A DNA stretch of 64,000 bases from Halomonas borealis (GTDB lineage: Bacteria > Pseudomonadota > Gammaproteobacteria > Pseudomonadales > Halomonadaceae), in assembly GCF_004798905.1 (NCBI RefSeq), contig NZ_SDMO01000007.1, forward strand, positions 62,001 to 126,000, given 5' to 3'. The notes below the pieces were generated by a model. The model was not told where the DNA came from, searched no databases, and saw only the letters and a program-made list of their open reading frames with translations. A program made the position numbers and the translations under genes. This document shows positions 9,674 through 20,746 of the stretch, piece by piece. The first letter of the stretch is position 1, and each line of letters begins with the position of its first letter.

Positions 9674-10347
9674 GTGTCCTCCTCGTCGCCGGGGCGCTCC
9701 TCGGGCAGGAGGGTGGCGAAACGGTCCAGGGCGATGAACTCCTCGAGCTCCTTCTCGGGTTTCTGGCTGTCGGGCCGCTTGATGCCTAGCAGATGTCGGA
9801 TACCGAACTCCCGGGCGCTTTCCAGCACCGCCGGATTGTCATCGATGAACAGGGTACGTTCGGGGTCGAAGGGCTCGACCTCCTGCAGCGCGAACCAGAA
9901 TTCCTGGGCCTCCTTGGGCACCCCCAGGTCGGCGGAGGACACGATGGCGTCCAGGTATTCCTCGAGCCCGGTCAACGGCAGCTTCAGCGCCAGCCCCTCG
10001 CGATCGGCGTTGGTCGCCAGCACCACCCGCGGATGGGCGCGCTTCAACCAGCGCAGGAAGTCCAGCGCATCGCCGCGCAGGCCGATCAGGTGCTGGACCT
10101 CACGCTTGAGCGACAACACATCGATGCCCAGCTCGCGGCTCCAGTACGCCAGGCTGTACCAGTTGAGCGTGCCCTGCTCGCGGAGGATCCGCGCACGGAT
10201 CGTCTCCTGGCTCGCCGCGTCGAGCCGATGCAGCTCGACGTAGCGGCGCGGCAGGTGCTCAAGCCAGAAGTGGCTGTCGAAATGCAGATCCAGCAGGGTG
10301 CCGTCCATGTCGAGAAGGACGGTATCGATGGCGCGCCAGTCGATCAT
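9670..10347 (-). CDS. yrfG: HAD-family GMP/IMP nucleotidase
   Basis: A 225-residue haloacid dehalogenase-like phosphatase. Motif I is DMDGTLLDLHFD near residue 13, the motif II threonine lies in VVLATNADREG, and the motif III/IV acidic pair is in FIDDNPAVL. Position just upstream of hslR-hslO and divergent from nudE matches yrfG of enterics, which dephosphorylates GMP and IMP. Specificity is taken from synteny and family. A 116-base region divergent from nudE must carry both promoters. Confidence 0.88.
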   Translation of the reverse strand: MIDWRAIDTVLLDMDGTLLDLHFDSHFWLEHLPRRYVELHRLDAASQETIRARILREQGTLNWYSLAYWSRELGIDVLSLKREVQHLIGLRGDALDFLRWLKRAHPRVVLATNADREGLALKLPLTGLEEYLDAIVSSADLGVPKEAQEFWFALQEVEPFDPERTLFIDDNPAVLESAREFGIRHLLGIKRPDSQKPEKELEEFIALDRFATLLPEERPGDEEDT

Positions 10348-10463
10348 GGGATTCCTTTCAAGGGCCGTCGTGGGGCGACGCTACGCGCCCACCCCGAACA
10401 AGACGTGGTAGTGTACCCAAACGATGCCGAGGACGCATTCCAGTGCCCACGACCGGAGATCCC

Positions 10464-11051
10464 ATGACGGACGAGCATGCCCCGCACAAGCCCCAGGTCC
10501 TGGCCCGCCGCAGCGTCGCCCGCAGCCGGCTGTTTCATGTCGAGGAGATGGAGCTGCGCTTCGCCAACGGCGCCGAGCGTACCTTCGAGCGGCTGGGCGG
10601 TACCGGGCGCGGCGTCGGCGCGGTGATGATCGTGGCCATGCCCGACCCCGAGCATGTGCTGCTGATCCGCGAATACGCCGCCGGCCTCGAGGACTACGCC
10701 CTAACCCTGCCCAAGGGGCTGGTCGATCCCGGCGAAGACCTGGTCACCGCGGCCAATCGCGAACTGATGGAGGAATGCGGCTTCGGCGCCCAGCACCTGG
10801 AGCCGCTGGTCGAACTGACCCTGGCGCCCAATTACATGCGCCACCGCATGCAGGTGATGCTGGCCACCGACCTCTACCCCAGGCGCCTGCCCGGCGACGA
10901 GCCGGAACCACTGATCGTCGAGACCCATGCCATCGATGAGATCGGCGCGCTGCTGGCCCGCGAAGACTTCCATGAGGCCCGCGCCATCGCGGCGCTTTAC
11001 ATCGCTCGCGACAAGATGCGCGCCGAGGCCAGCCGGCCCAGCCTGTGGTAG
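10464..11051 (+). CDS. nudE: ADP compounds hydrolase NudE (Nudix)
   Basis: A 195-residue Nudix hydrolase. The Nudix box is complete: GLVDPGEDLVTAANRELMEE followed by CG, matching Gx5Ex7REUxEExGU. Family members of this type hydrolyse ADP-ribose, Ap3A and NADH. ATG at 10464 is chosen because GGAGAT lies four bases upstream; a GTG seven codons earlier lacks this. It is transcribed away from yrfG, as in enteric genomes where nudE and yrfG are neighbours. A hairpin terminator follows within 15 bases. Confidence 0.92.
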   Translation: MTDEHAPHKPQVLARRSVARSRLFHVEEMELRFANGAERTFERLGGTGRGVGAVMIVAMPDPEHVLLIREYAAGLEDYALTLPKGLVDPGEDLVTAANRELMEECGFGAQHLEPLVELTLAPNYMRHRMQVMLATDLYPRRLPGDEPEPLIVETHAIDEIGALLAREDFHEARAIAALYIARDKMRAEASRPSLW

Positions 11052-11064
11052 TGACGTAAACGAA

Positions 11065-11109
11065 CGTGGGTCGCCTCGTGCCGGCCAAGCCGACGCGAGG
11101 CGACCCACG
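11065..11109. terminator. Bidirectional hairpin terminator between nudE and the oxidoreductase
   Basis: A perfect 14-bp stem pairs CGTGGGTCGCCTCG (11065-11078) with 11096-11109, with a 17-base loop. On the minus strand it is followed by TTCGTTT, so it should terminate the convergent oxidoreductase better than nudE. Confidence 0.65.
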
Positions 11110-11117
11110 CGCGCGAA

Positions 11118-12212
11118 TCAGCTCTTGGCGTTCAGTCGGCGCGGCAGGCTGCCGCCCTCCTTGATCTTGACCCAGCGCCCCTGGCGATAGCTGTCACGCC
11201 CGGCTTCCAGCAGGGTCATGATATCCACGCCTTCCTCGCCCGAGACCGGCGGCTGGCCGCCCTTGAGCAACAACGCCTCGCGGATGCCGGCATAGTATGC
11301 CGGATAGTTGCCCGGCACCGACGGGTATTCGCGGGTGACCAGCTCGGGGCTCTCGTCGCTGCCCTCGTTGAGGGTGACCCGGCCGGGCGAGGGATCCACG
11401 CCCCAGTCCTCGTGCGGCTCCCCGCCCGCCTTCATCCAGGCCTCCTGGGGATCGAGCCCGTGGATCGAATAACTGCCCTGGGTGCCGTGCAGCAAGAAGC
11501 GCGGGCTAGGCTCGGCCACCAGGGTGCTGGCCTGTAGTGTCACCCGCAGGCCGTCGTAATCGAGCATGGCGACGAACTCATCATCGACCTCGGACCCTTC
11601 GCGCACCGTCGCCTGCTCCAGCAGGATGGCTCGCGGCATGCCGAACAGCTCCCGAGCCTGATCCAGCAGGTGCGGGCCGAGGTCGTACCAGATGCCGCCG
11701 CCGAGCTTGTTGCGATCGCGCCAACGGTCGGTGACCTGGGGCCGATAGCGGTCGAACCGCGAGGTGAAGGAGACCAGCCGTCCCAGCCGCCCTTCATCGA
11801 GCAGCTTGCGCACGGTGAGGAAGTCGCTGTCCCAGCGGCGATTCTGGAACACGCTGAGCATCAGCTCGGAGCGATCGGCCTGAGCCCTGAGCGTGCGGGC
11901 CTCGGACAACGACACCGTGACCGGCTTGTCGACCACCACGTGTTTGCCGGCCGCCAGCGCCGCCTTGGCCATGGGGAAGTGATGTTCGTTGGGGGTGGCG
12001 ATGACCACCAGATCGATGAGCCGCTCGGCGAGCAGTTCGCTGAGGTTGGAGACCACCTCCACCTCCGGCCAGTCGGCTTCCACCGCGGCGGGATTGGAAC
12101 TGACCACCGCCATCAATTCCAGGCCGGTCGCCGCCTGGATCAAGGGTGCATGAAACGTCTTGGCGGCCATGCCATAGCCCACCAGGCCCACGTTCAGGGT
12201 CTGTGTCTTCAT
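11118..12212 (-). CDS. Gfo/Idh/MocA family NAD(P)-dependent oxidoreductase
   Basis: 364 residues from ATG 12212, with GGA upstream. The N-terminal Rossmann domain has VGLVGYGMAAKTFHAPL. ATPNEHH (near 90-100) and DKPVTVSLSEA are the typical nicotinamide-domain and EKP-like catalytic-lysine stretches. The C-terminal half is the family's beta-sheet substrate domain, with YDLGPHLLDQA near residue 180. It most resembles the YdgJ-type group. Substrates in this superfamily are sugars, inositols or related polyols, and nothing here fixes which. A perfect 14-base palindrome lies about 105 bases upstream. Confidence 0.85.
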   Translation of the reverse strand: MKTQTLNVGLVGYGMAAKTFHAPLIQAATGLELMAVVSSNPAAVEADWPEVEVVSNLSELLAERLIDLVVIATPNEHHFPMAKAALAAGKHVVVDKPVTVSLSEARTLRAQADRSELMLSVFQNRRWDSDFLTVRKLLDEGRLGRLVSFTSRFDRYRPQVTDRWRDRNKLGGGIWYDLGPHLLDQARELFGMPRAILLEQATVREGSEVDDEFVAMLDYDGLRVTLQASTLVAEPSPRFLLHGTQGSYSIHGLDPQEAWMKAGGEPHEDWGVDPSPGRVTLNEGSDESPELVTREYPSVPGNYPAYYAGIREALLLKGGQPPVSGEEGVDIMTLLEAGRDSYRQGRWVKIKEGGSLPRRLNAKS

Positions 12213-12315
12213 AGAGAATCCGTCGTCTTCCTGCTGCACATCCATGACCCGGCGGCCGGCGCTGCCGCCCGCCGGATCCCTTCTCAGGAGACACAGGATG
12301 AAGAACTACCAGCGA

Positions 12316-12329
12316 TTAAGCGAGCTTAA
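12316..12329. promoter_or_regulatory. Palindrome TTAAGC-GA-GCTTAA upstream of the oxidoreductase
   Basis: A perfect inverted repeat with 6-base arms and a 2-base centre lies in the 174-base gap between ilvD and the oxidoreductase. It is AT-richer than its surroundings. It has the size of a repressor half-site pair, but no regulator gene is adjacent and the identity is unknown. Confidence 0.35.
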
Positions 12330-12386
12330 CTTTGCTTGATGCCGTCTCGCTACAGGCCCCGGCACACCACCCTCAAAGCCTCACGC

Positions 12387-14231
12387 TCAGTCGAGCTTGG
12401 TCACATCGCGCACCGCTCCCTTGTCGGCGGAAGTGGCCAACAAGGCATAGGCCTTGAGCGCCGCCGACACCTTGCGCACGCGCTGGATGTTCGGCTTCCA
12501 GGCCTCGCGGCCGCGCGCTTCCTCGGCCTCACGACGCCGCTCGAGCTCCGCCTCGGAGAGCTTCACGTCGATGGTGCGGTTGGGGATATCGATGCGGATG
12601 GTGTCACCGCTCTGGACCAGGGCGATGGCGCCGCCGGCGGCGGCCTCCGGAGAGACGTGGCCGATCGACAGCCCCGAGGTGCCGCCGGAGAAGCGCCCAT
12701 CGGTCAGCAGGGCACAGCCCTCGCCCAGCCCCTTCGACTTCAGGTACGAGGTCGGGTAGAGCATCTCCTGCATGCCCGGCCCACCCTTGGGCCCCTCGTA
12801 GCGGATCACCACCACATCGCCCTCGACCACCTTGCCATCGAGGATGTGCTCCACCGCCTGGTCCTGGGATTCCACCACCCGGGCGGGCCCCTCGAAGACC
12901 AGGATCGACTCGTCGACCCCGGCGGACTTCACCACACAGCCGTCGAGGGCGATGTTGCCCTTGAGCACGGCCAGGCCGCCCTCCAGCGAGAAGGCATGCT
13001 CCAGATCACGGATACAGCCGGTGGCGCGGTCGCCATCGAGGCTCGGCCAGCGGGCATTCTGGGAGAACGCCGTCTGGGTCGGGATGCCGCCGGGGCCGGC
13101 GCGATAGAACTCCACGGTCTCGGGGCTCGGCGAGCGCATGATGTCCCACTCCTCGAGCGCCGCGGTCAGGCTATCGCCGTAGACCGTCGGCACCGAGGCA
13201 TCCAGCACCCCGGCGCGGTCGAGCTCGCCGAGGATCGCCATGATCCCGCCGGCCCGGTGCACGTCCTCGATGTGGTACTTCTGAGTATTGGGGGCCACCT
13301 TGCACAGCTGCGGCACCTCGCGGGACAGGCGGTCGATGTCGTCCATGTCGAAGTCGACGCCGGCCTCCTGGGCCGCGGCCAGCAGGTGCAGGATGGTGTT
13401 GGTGGAACCGCCCATGGCGATGTCCAGGGTCATGGCATTCTTGAACGCCGCCTTGGCGCCGATGGCCCGCGGCAACAGATGTGCCTCGTCGCCCTCGTAG
13501 TAGCGCTTGGCCAGCTCGACGATGCGATGACCGGCGGTCTCGAACAAGCGGCGGCGATCGCCGTGGGTGGCCAGCAGGGTGCCATTGCCCGGCAACGCCA
13601 GACCCAGCGCCTCGGTGAGGCAGTTCATGGAGTTGGCGGTGAACATCCCCGAGCAACTGCCACAGGTCGGGCAGGCGCTGCGCTCGACCTCGCTCAGGGT
13701 CTCGTCGTCCACCGAGTCGTCGGCGGCCATGACCATGGCATCGACCAGGTCCAGGCCGTGGTCGAGCAGCTTGGTCTTGCCGGCTTCCATGGGGCCACCG
13801 GAGACGAAGATCACCGGCACGTTGAGGCGCATGGCGGCCATCAGCATGCCGGGGGTGATCTTGTCGCAATTGGAGATGCACACCAAGGCGTCGGCGCAGT
13901 GGCCGTTGACCATGTACTCGACGCTGTCGGCGATGATGTCACGACTGGGCAGCGAGTAGAGCATGCCGTCGTGACCCATGGCGATGCCATCGTCCACGGC
14001 GATGGTGTTGAATTCCTTGGCGACGCCGCCGGCCTTCTCGATCTCGCGGGCCACCAGCTGGCCCATGTCCTTGAGGTGCACGTGACCGGGCACGAACTGG
14101 GTGAAGGAGTTGGCCACCGCGATGATCGGCTTGTGGAAGTCGTCATCCTTCATGCCGGTGGCGCGCCACAGGGCGCGGGCTCCGGCCATGTTGCGACCGG
14201 CGGTGGTGGTGCGGGAGCGATATTCGGGCAT
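12387..14231 (-). CDS. ilvD: Dihydroxy-acid dehydratase
   Basis: Iron-sulfur enzyme of valine, leucine and isoleucine synthesis that dehydrates 2,3-dihydroxy acids to 2-oxo acids. At 614 residues it has the full length of the family. Cluster cysteines are visible in [12 protein letters not shown] and [19 protein letters not shown], and the signature [20 protein letters not shown] is near the C-terminus. It is monocistronic, with 207 bases to lon and 174 to the next gene. A second member of the IlvD/Edd family, edd, lies at 54.9 kb. AGAGGACACC precedes the ATG. Confidence 0.96.
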   Translation of the reverse strand: MPEYRSRTTTAGRNMAGARALWRATGMKDDDFHKPIIAVANSFTQFVPGHVHLKDMGQLVAREIEKAGGVAKEFNTIAVDDGIAMGHDGMLYSLPSRDIIADSVEYMVNGHCADALVCISNCDKITPGMLMAAMRLNVPVIFVSGGPMEAGKTKLLDHGLDLVDAMVMAADDSVDDETLSEVERSACPTCGSCSGMFTANSMNCLTEALGLALPGNGTLLATHGDRRRLFETAGHRIVELAKRYYEGDEAHLLPRAIGAKAAFKNAMTLDIAMGGSTNTILHLLAAAQEAGVDFDMDDIDRLSREVPQLCKVAPNTQKYHIEDVHRAGGIMAILGELDRAGVLDASVPTVYGDSLTAALEEWDIMRSPSPETVEFYRAGPGGIPTQTAFSQNARWPSLDGDRATGCIRDLEHAFSLEGGLAVLKGNIALDGCVVKSAGVDESILVFEGPARVVESQDQAVEHILDGKVVEGDVVVIRYEGPKGGPGMQEMLYPTSYLKSKGLGEGCALLTDGRFSGGTSGLSIGHVSPEAAAGGAIALVQSGDTIRIDIPNRTIDVKLSEAELERRREAEEARGREAWKPNIQRVRKVSAALKAYALLATSADKGAVRDVTKLD

Positions 14232-14386
14232 GGTGTCCTCTTATATGCTGCTGCCGCCCGTGGTCCGGCGCGTGAGCACACCCTGCATGACGCATGGCAG
14301 CGCCGCGACGGTCCGGGCGATCTTGGTGTCCAGTCACTCCGATTCTGTCATGCCCCCGGGCGTCAGGCCAGCACCCTGCCACGGGA

Positions 14387-14414
14387 TGCGCCGATCCGAT
14401 GCCGGATCGGCGCA
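14387..14414 (-). terminator. Perfect hairpin after lon
   Basis: TGCGCCGATCCG (14387-14398) pairs over 12 bases with 14403-14414 across a 4-base loop, 25 bases after the lon stop. No U tract follows, so efficiency is uncertain. Confidence 0.5.
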
Positions 14415-14438
14415 GTGCCCGCCGGCCGGCGTGGCCCG

Positions 14439-16868
<2,430 letters not shown>

Positions 16869-16918
16869 GCCTACCTCATCCTGAAGGAACGGGACATCTC
16901 GACCCGTGATGTCTTCGG

Positions 16919-16946
16919 AATGCGGGCGACGGCGCCGAACTTCAAG
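16919..16946 (-). promoter_or_regulatory. Sigma-32 (heat shock) type promoter for lon
   Basis: On the minus strand CTTGAA (16946-16941), a 14-base spacer and CCCGCATT (16926-16919) match the heat-shock consensus CTTGAA-N(13-15)-CCCCATnT closely. It lies about 50 bases upstream of the lon ATG and abuts the 3' end of the preceding DUF945 gene. Lon is a classical heat-shock regulon member. Confidence 0.7.
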
Positions 16947-18185
16947 TCATCGCCAGCGTTCGAGTACCGGAGGAAGCGGTCGACCGTTGATCCGCACCTC
17001 GCCACGCACCACATCGATCTGCAGTTCTCGGGTGTCCAGCGGCAGCCCCAGCCCGAGCGCGACCACCGGCGGCAGGTCCTGCCACAGGAAGTCGCCATCG
17101 AGCCGCTCGCGCCAGGCTTCGCGCTCCGCCTCGCGACCCAGCGACAGCGGGTGCAGCGCCGCGAGATCGCCGGCATCGAAGATCAGCACGCCCTCGCCAT
17201 CGAGAGACAGCCCCAGCATGGGGCTCGCCAGGTCGACCTCGCGGATATCCAGCCGCGGCGAGTCGACCAATAGCCCGCGCAGCGCCGGGGCCAACGCCTC
17301 GCCTGGCGCGTCCTCGTCCGCGCCGCGCCCACGGGATACCGCTCGTTGCAGCTCGGCCGCCAGCTGGCGCAGGGCATCGGCATCGAGACGCGACAGTTCC
17401 CCGGCGAGCGTGCCGCTCAGCAGGATCTCGTCGGCGGAGCGCACCTCGCCGAGGTCCAGCCTCGCCTTCAGGCGCAGTTCCTCGGCATCCAGCACGGTAC
17501 GGGTCTGCAGGCTCAGCTGCTCGGCATCGAAGGTCAGCTCCGGCGAGCGCCAGGCCAGGTTCTGGATGCGCAGCCGGTCCTGCTGATTGAAATGGTAGGC
17601 GCCCTGGGTATAGGAGAAGCGGCTCTCCAGGACCAATGGCCCGGCGCTCAGGTGGGTCTCGCCATCATCGAGGCGTAGCTCGCCCAGGCGGGCGCGCAGC
17701 CGCCAGTCGCCGATATCACCGTGAACGGCGATCCGGCCACCCTGCAGGGTCAGGGTACGCGCCTGCTGCTGGAAGACGATGGGGGCGAGTTCCAGGGTGC
17801 CGTCGAGGGTCGATGAGTAGGGGCGGAAATGGGCATCCCAACGTGGCGGAGTCGCGCTGACCGCGTCATGGTCGGGCTCATCGTTCGGCACATGGGGACG
17901 CAGGGTGCCGTCCAGCCGGGTCTCCAGCACGCCGTGCCGAGCCCGATAGACGATATCGAGATGCCAGGCATCGCCGAACAGCGGCGCCAGGTGAATCACC
18001 CCGCTCGACGTCAACCAGCCGTGCTCGACGTCGCTGCGCCGGGCCTTCAGCTCGCTGCCATCCTGCAGCTGGGCGAGGGTCCGGGTGAGCTCGCGCTCGA
18101 ATAGCAGGCCGGCGAGGGTCTGGGCCACGGCCCAAGCCAGGGCCAGCGCCACCAGCACCGGCACGATCAAGCGCTCCTTGCGCAT
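16947..18185 (-). CDS. DUF945 (YdgA-like) family protein
   Basis: A 412-residue protein with one N-terminal hydrophobic segment (about 6-28, LIVPVLVALALAWAVAQTLA) followed by a long soluble part rich in beta-type repeats. This fits an inner-membrane-anchored protein facing the periplasm. FERELTRTLAQLQ directly after the anchor and the YxxG...LDGTLRP pattern match DUF945 proteins such as YdgA. Their molecular function is not established. It is separated from lon by 78 bases and follows pgpA by 50 on the same strand. Nothing in the sequence suggests an enzyme. Confidence 0.75.
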   Translation of the reverse strand: MRKERLIVPVLVALALAWAVAQTLAGLLFERELTRTLAQLQDGSELKARRSDVEHGWLTSSGVIHLAPLFGDAWHLDIVYRARHGVLETRLDGTLRPHVPNDEPDHDAVSATPPRWDAHFRPYSSTLDGTLELAPIVFQQQARTLTLQGGRIAVHGDIGDWRLRARLGELRLDDGETHLSAGPLVLESRFSYTQGAYHFNQQDRLRIQNLAWRSPELTFDAEQLSLQTRTVLDAEELRLKARLDLGEVRSADEILLSGTLAGELSRLDADALRQLAAELQRAVSRGRGADEDAPGEALAPALRGLLVDSPRLDIREVDLASPMLGLSLDGEGVLIFDAGDLAALHPLSLGREAEREAWRERLDGDFLWQDLPPVVALGLGLPLDTRELQIDVVRGEVRINGRPLPPVLERWR

Positions 18186-18235
18186 CGCTCACTCCTTGTC
18201 GACGAGACTCCCCTGCCCCGGCCGGCGCGTCGGCC

Positions 18236-18709
18236 TCAGTGGAGCCAGAACCACAGGTGCATGGTACACCAGGCGTAGGCACTGGCCAGGACGTCGTCGA
18301 TCATGATCCCGAAGCCGCCGGCGACCCGGCGGTCGGCCCAACGGATCGGCCAGGGCTTGAAGACATCGAACACCCGGAAGAGCGCGAAGCCCCAGAGGGC
18401 GGCCTCCCAGGAGAAGGGGACAGCGGTCATGGTCAGCCAGTAGCCGACGAACTCGTCCCAGACGATGCCCGAGTGGTCGTGGACCCCCATATCGCGAGAG
18501 CTCTTCTCGCACAGCCAGACGCCCCACACGAAGGTGACGGCCACCACGAACAGGTACCAGCCGAGCGACAGCTCGGACATCAGCCAGTAGAAGGGAATGG
18601 CCGCCAGGGTGCCGACGGTCCCCGGGGCGAAGGGCACGGCACCGCTGCCGAAGCCGAAGGCCAGGAAGTGGACCGGCCGATGCCAGACGCTCTGAGGGGC
18701 GCGGTTCAT
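18236..18709 (-). CDS. pgpA: Phosphatidylglycerophosphatase A
   Basis: Membrane enzyme that dephosphorylates phosphatidylglycerophosphate to phosphatidylglycerol. The 157 residues contain the PgpA signature SGAVPFAPGTVGTLAAIPFY near 22-41, D/E-rich VWDEFVGYWLT near 85, and FDVFKPWPI near 115. Three to four hydrophobic segments are visible. Its ATG overlaps the thiL stop by 4 bases. The nusB-thiL-pgpA order is conserved across gammaproteobacteria. Confidence 0.95.
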   Translation of the reverse strand: MNRAPQSVWHRPVHFLAFGFGSGAVPFAPGTVGTLAAIPFYWLMSELSLGWYLFVVAVTFVWGVWLCEKSSRDMGVHDHSGIVWDEFVGYWLTMTAVPFSWEAALWGFALFRVFDVFKPWPIRWADRRVAGGFGIMIDDVLASAYAWCTMHLWFWLH

Positions 18710-19659
18710 GGCGTGTCTCCTGAGAAATGCTGCCAGCCCGTGGCGTCACCCGACGCCACGCCGGCGATACCGGTGGTCTCGCTCATTCGACCGATCGCGG
18801 TCAGCGCCAGGCCTTCGCGGGCCAGCCGCGCCCGGGCCGGCTCGAGGTGCGCCTCGGGCAGCGCCACCAGCAGCTCGTAGTCGTCGCCGCCACGCAGGGC
18901 CGCGTTCATCGCCGCCTGCTCGCCAAGCGCCGCCACCAGCCCCTCGGCCAGCGGCAATGCCTCGGGGGTCAGCACGGCCCCGACGCCCGAGGCCTCGCAG
19001 AGATGGCCGAGGTCGGCCAGCAGGCCATCCGAGACGTCGATCGCCGCCGACGCCATCCCGCACAGCATCTGGCCGGCGGCGAGGCGTGGTTGGGGGCGCA
19101 GGTAGCGACGCAGCAGGGCATCGTCGGGATCGCGCACCCCGGCCTGCCAGCGAGCCAGCCCGCCGGCGCCGCCGCCGAGGGCGCCGGTCACCGCCAGGAT
19201 CTCACCGGGGCGCGCGCCGGCGCGGGTCAACGCGCCCGTCTCGGACACCTCGCCCATCACCGTCACGCTCACCGCGAGCTCGCCACGGGTGACGTCGCCG
19301 CCGGCCAGCGTCACGCCGCAGGCATCACAGAGGGCATGAAAGCCGGCCGCGAAGTCCGCCACCCAGGCCTCCTCGGCCTCGGGCAGGGTCAACGACATCA
19401 GGCACCAGCGCGCACGGGCGCCCATCGCGGCCAGATCGCTGAGGCTGACCGCCAGCGACCGATAACCGATGGCCGCCGGCGCGGCATCCGCGGGGAAATG
19501 CACGCCGGCTACCGAGGTGTCGACGCTCGTCGCCAGCCGCGTGCCGGGCGTCGGCACGAGCAGCGCGCAGTCGTCGCCGACCCCAAGATCGACTCCCGCA
19601 TCGCGGGAGGCCGGCGCCGGGGCGAGATGGCGGGCGATCAGCTCGAATTCGTTGGACAT
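18706..19659 (-). CDS. thiL: Thiamine-monophosphate kinase
   Basis: Phosphorylates thiamine monophosphate to the diphosphate cofactor. 317 residues from ATG 19659 (MSNEFELIARHLAP), a start shared with the family. GVDLGVGDDCALL carries the metal and ATP site, and DTSVAGVHFPADAAPAAIGYRSLAVSLSDLAAMGA follows in the expected order. An in-frame upstream extension overlapping nusB was discarded as non-coding. It lies 13 bases after nusB and overlaps pgpA. Confidence 0.94.
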   Translation of the reverse strand: MSNEFELIARHLAPAPASRDAGVDLGVGDDCALLVPTPGTRLATSVDTSVAGVHFPADAAPAAIGYRSLAVSLSDLAAMGARARWCLMSLTLPEAEEAWVADFAAGFHALCDACGVTLAGGDVTRGELAVSVTVMGEVSETGALTRAGARPGEILAVTGALGGGAGGLARWQAGVRDPDDALLRRYLRPQPRLAAGQMLCGMASAAIDVSDGLLADLGHLCEASGVGAVLTPEALPLAEGLVAALGEQAAMNAALRGGDDYELLVALPEAHLEPARARLAREGLALTAIGRMSETTGIAGVASGDATGWQHFSGDTP

Positions 19660-19672
19660 CCGATCGAGGCCT

Positions 19673-20173
19673 TCAGCGACGCCGCGCGGAGACCTCGGCG
19701 CCGCGCAGCCTGGCGGCGAGCTTGTCGAGGATGCCGTTGACATACTTGTGCCCCTCGGTGGCGCCGAAGGACTTGGCCAGCTCGACCCCTTCGTTGATGA
19801 CCGCCCGGTAAGGCACTTCGGGGCGCTTGGCGAGCTCATAGGCGCCGAGGCGTAGGATCGCCAGTTCGATCATGTCGAGGTCCTCGAGGCGACGGTCGAG
19901 CAACGGCGCGATCGAGGCATCCAGCTCACGGCGGTGGCGCGCCACCTCGTGCAGCAGATGATGGAAGAGGGCCAGATCGGCGATGCCCATGACCTTGTGC
20001 CAGTTCTCGTGATCCTCGAGGTCCTCGTCGGCGACCTGGGCGCGGAACTCGGCCTCCACGGCGGCGATCGGCTTCTCCGTCAGGTGCCACTGATAGAGGC
20101 CCTGAACGGCCAGTTCACGGGCCGCATGACGGCTCAACTGCGCCTTGGAAGGCTCGCGTCGCTGTTCGCTCAT
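19673..20173 (-). CDS. nusB: Transcription antitermination factor NusB
   Basis: 166 residues of the all-helical NusB fold. With NusE it recognises boxA RNA during rRNA transcription. Typical stretches are RHAARELAVQGLYQW near 17, LDRRLEDLDMIELAILRLGAYEL near 95-117, and YRAVINEGVELAKSFGATEGHKYVNGILDKL at the end. The start codon shares one base with the ribH stop (TGATG). The ribH-nusB-thiL order is typical. Confidence 0.96.
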   Translation of the reverse strand: MSEQRREPSKAQLSRHAARELAVQGLYQWHLTEKPIAAVEAEFRAQVADEDLEDHENWHKVMGIADLALFHHLLHEVARHRRELDASIAPLLDRRLEDLDMIELAILRLGAYELAKRPEVPYRAVINEGVELAKSFGATEGHKYVNGILDKLAARLRGAEVSARRR

Positions 20174-20661
20174 CAACTGTTCTCCCCGGCGCCGAAGCGA
20201 CGCAGCAGCGAGACCATTTCCATCGCCGCCATGGCCGCCTCGGTGCCCTTGTTGCCGGCCTTGGTGCCGGCGCGTTCGATGGCCTGCTCGATGGAATTGA
20301 CGGTCAGCACGCCGTTGGCCACCGGGGTGTCGAACTCCAGCTGCAGACGGCTCAGAGCCGAGTTGCACTCGCCGGCCACGTGTTCGAAGTGCGGGGTGCC
20401 GCCACGGATCACCGCGCCCAAGGCGATGACCGCCTCGGGACGCACCACCTGGAGCGCACGCTTGATCGCCAGCGGCAGCTCCCAGGCGCCCGGGGCATGC
20501 ACGATGTCGATGTTTTCTTCATCGACGCCGTGGCGCGTGAGGCTGTCCACGGCGCCCTCGACCAGGCTGTCCACCACATGATGATTGAAGCGGCCGACCA
20601 CGATCACGTAGCGGCCATCGACGTTGACGAAGCTACCTTCGACTTGGGAAATCGGTTGCAT
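20173..20661 (-). CDS. ribH: 6,7-dimethyl-8-ribityllumazine synthase
   Basis: Condenses the ribityl pyrimidinedione with dihydroxybutanone phosphate. The 162 residues show [17 protein letters not shown] near the start, [17 protein letters not shown] near 55, [21 protein letters not shown] near 80 and [23 protein letters not shown] near the end. All are canonical. It is co-directional with ribBA and ribD upstream; a GC-rich hairpin in the 85-base gap could reduce read-through. Confidence 0.96.
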   Translation of the reverse strand: MQPISQVEGSFVNVDGRYVIVVGRFNHHVVDSLVEGAVDSLTRHGVDEENIDIVHAPGAWELPLAIKRALQVVRPEAVIALGAVIRGGTPHFEHVAGECNSALSRLQLEFDTPVANGVLTVNSIEQAIERAGTKAGNKGTEAAMAAMEMVSLLRRFGAGENS

Positions 20662-20695
20662 GATCTGTTTCCTGCTGAACCCGATGAAAACGGAA

Positions 20696-20729
20696 TCGCC
20701 GGGGCGCGCGACGAACGGCGCCCCGGCGA
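20696..20729 (-). terminator. Hairpin between ribBA and ribH (terminator or attenuator)
   Basis: TCGCCGGGGCGC (20696-20707) pairs perfectly over 12 bases with 20718-20729, with a 10-base loop. On the minus strand it is followed by TTCCGTTTTC, a modest U tract. It is about 35 bases before the ribH start, so it would set the ratio of ribH to ribBA transcripts. Confidence 0.5.
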
Positions 20730-20746
20730 GATGTCGGTTGGAGGCG

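Noticed and set aside
14143..14382. A possible leader peptide for branched-chain attenuation before ilvD
   Set aside because: The frame contains no run of Ile, Leu or Val codons and runs into ilvD out of frame without a stop, and no terminator/antiterminator pair was seen.
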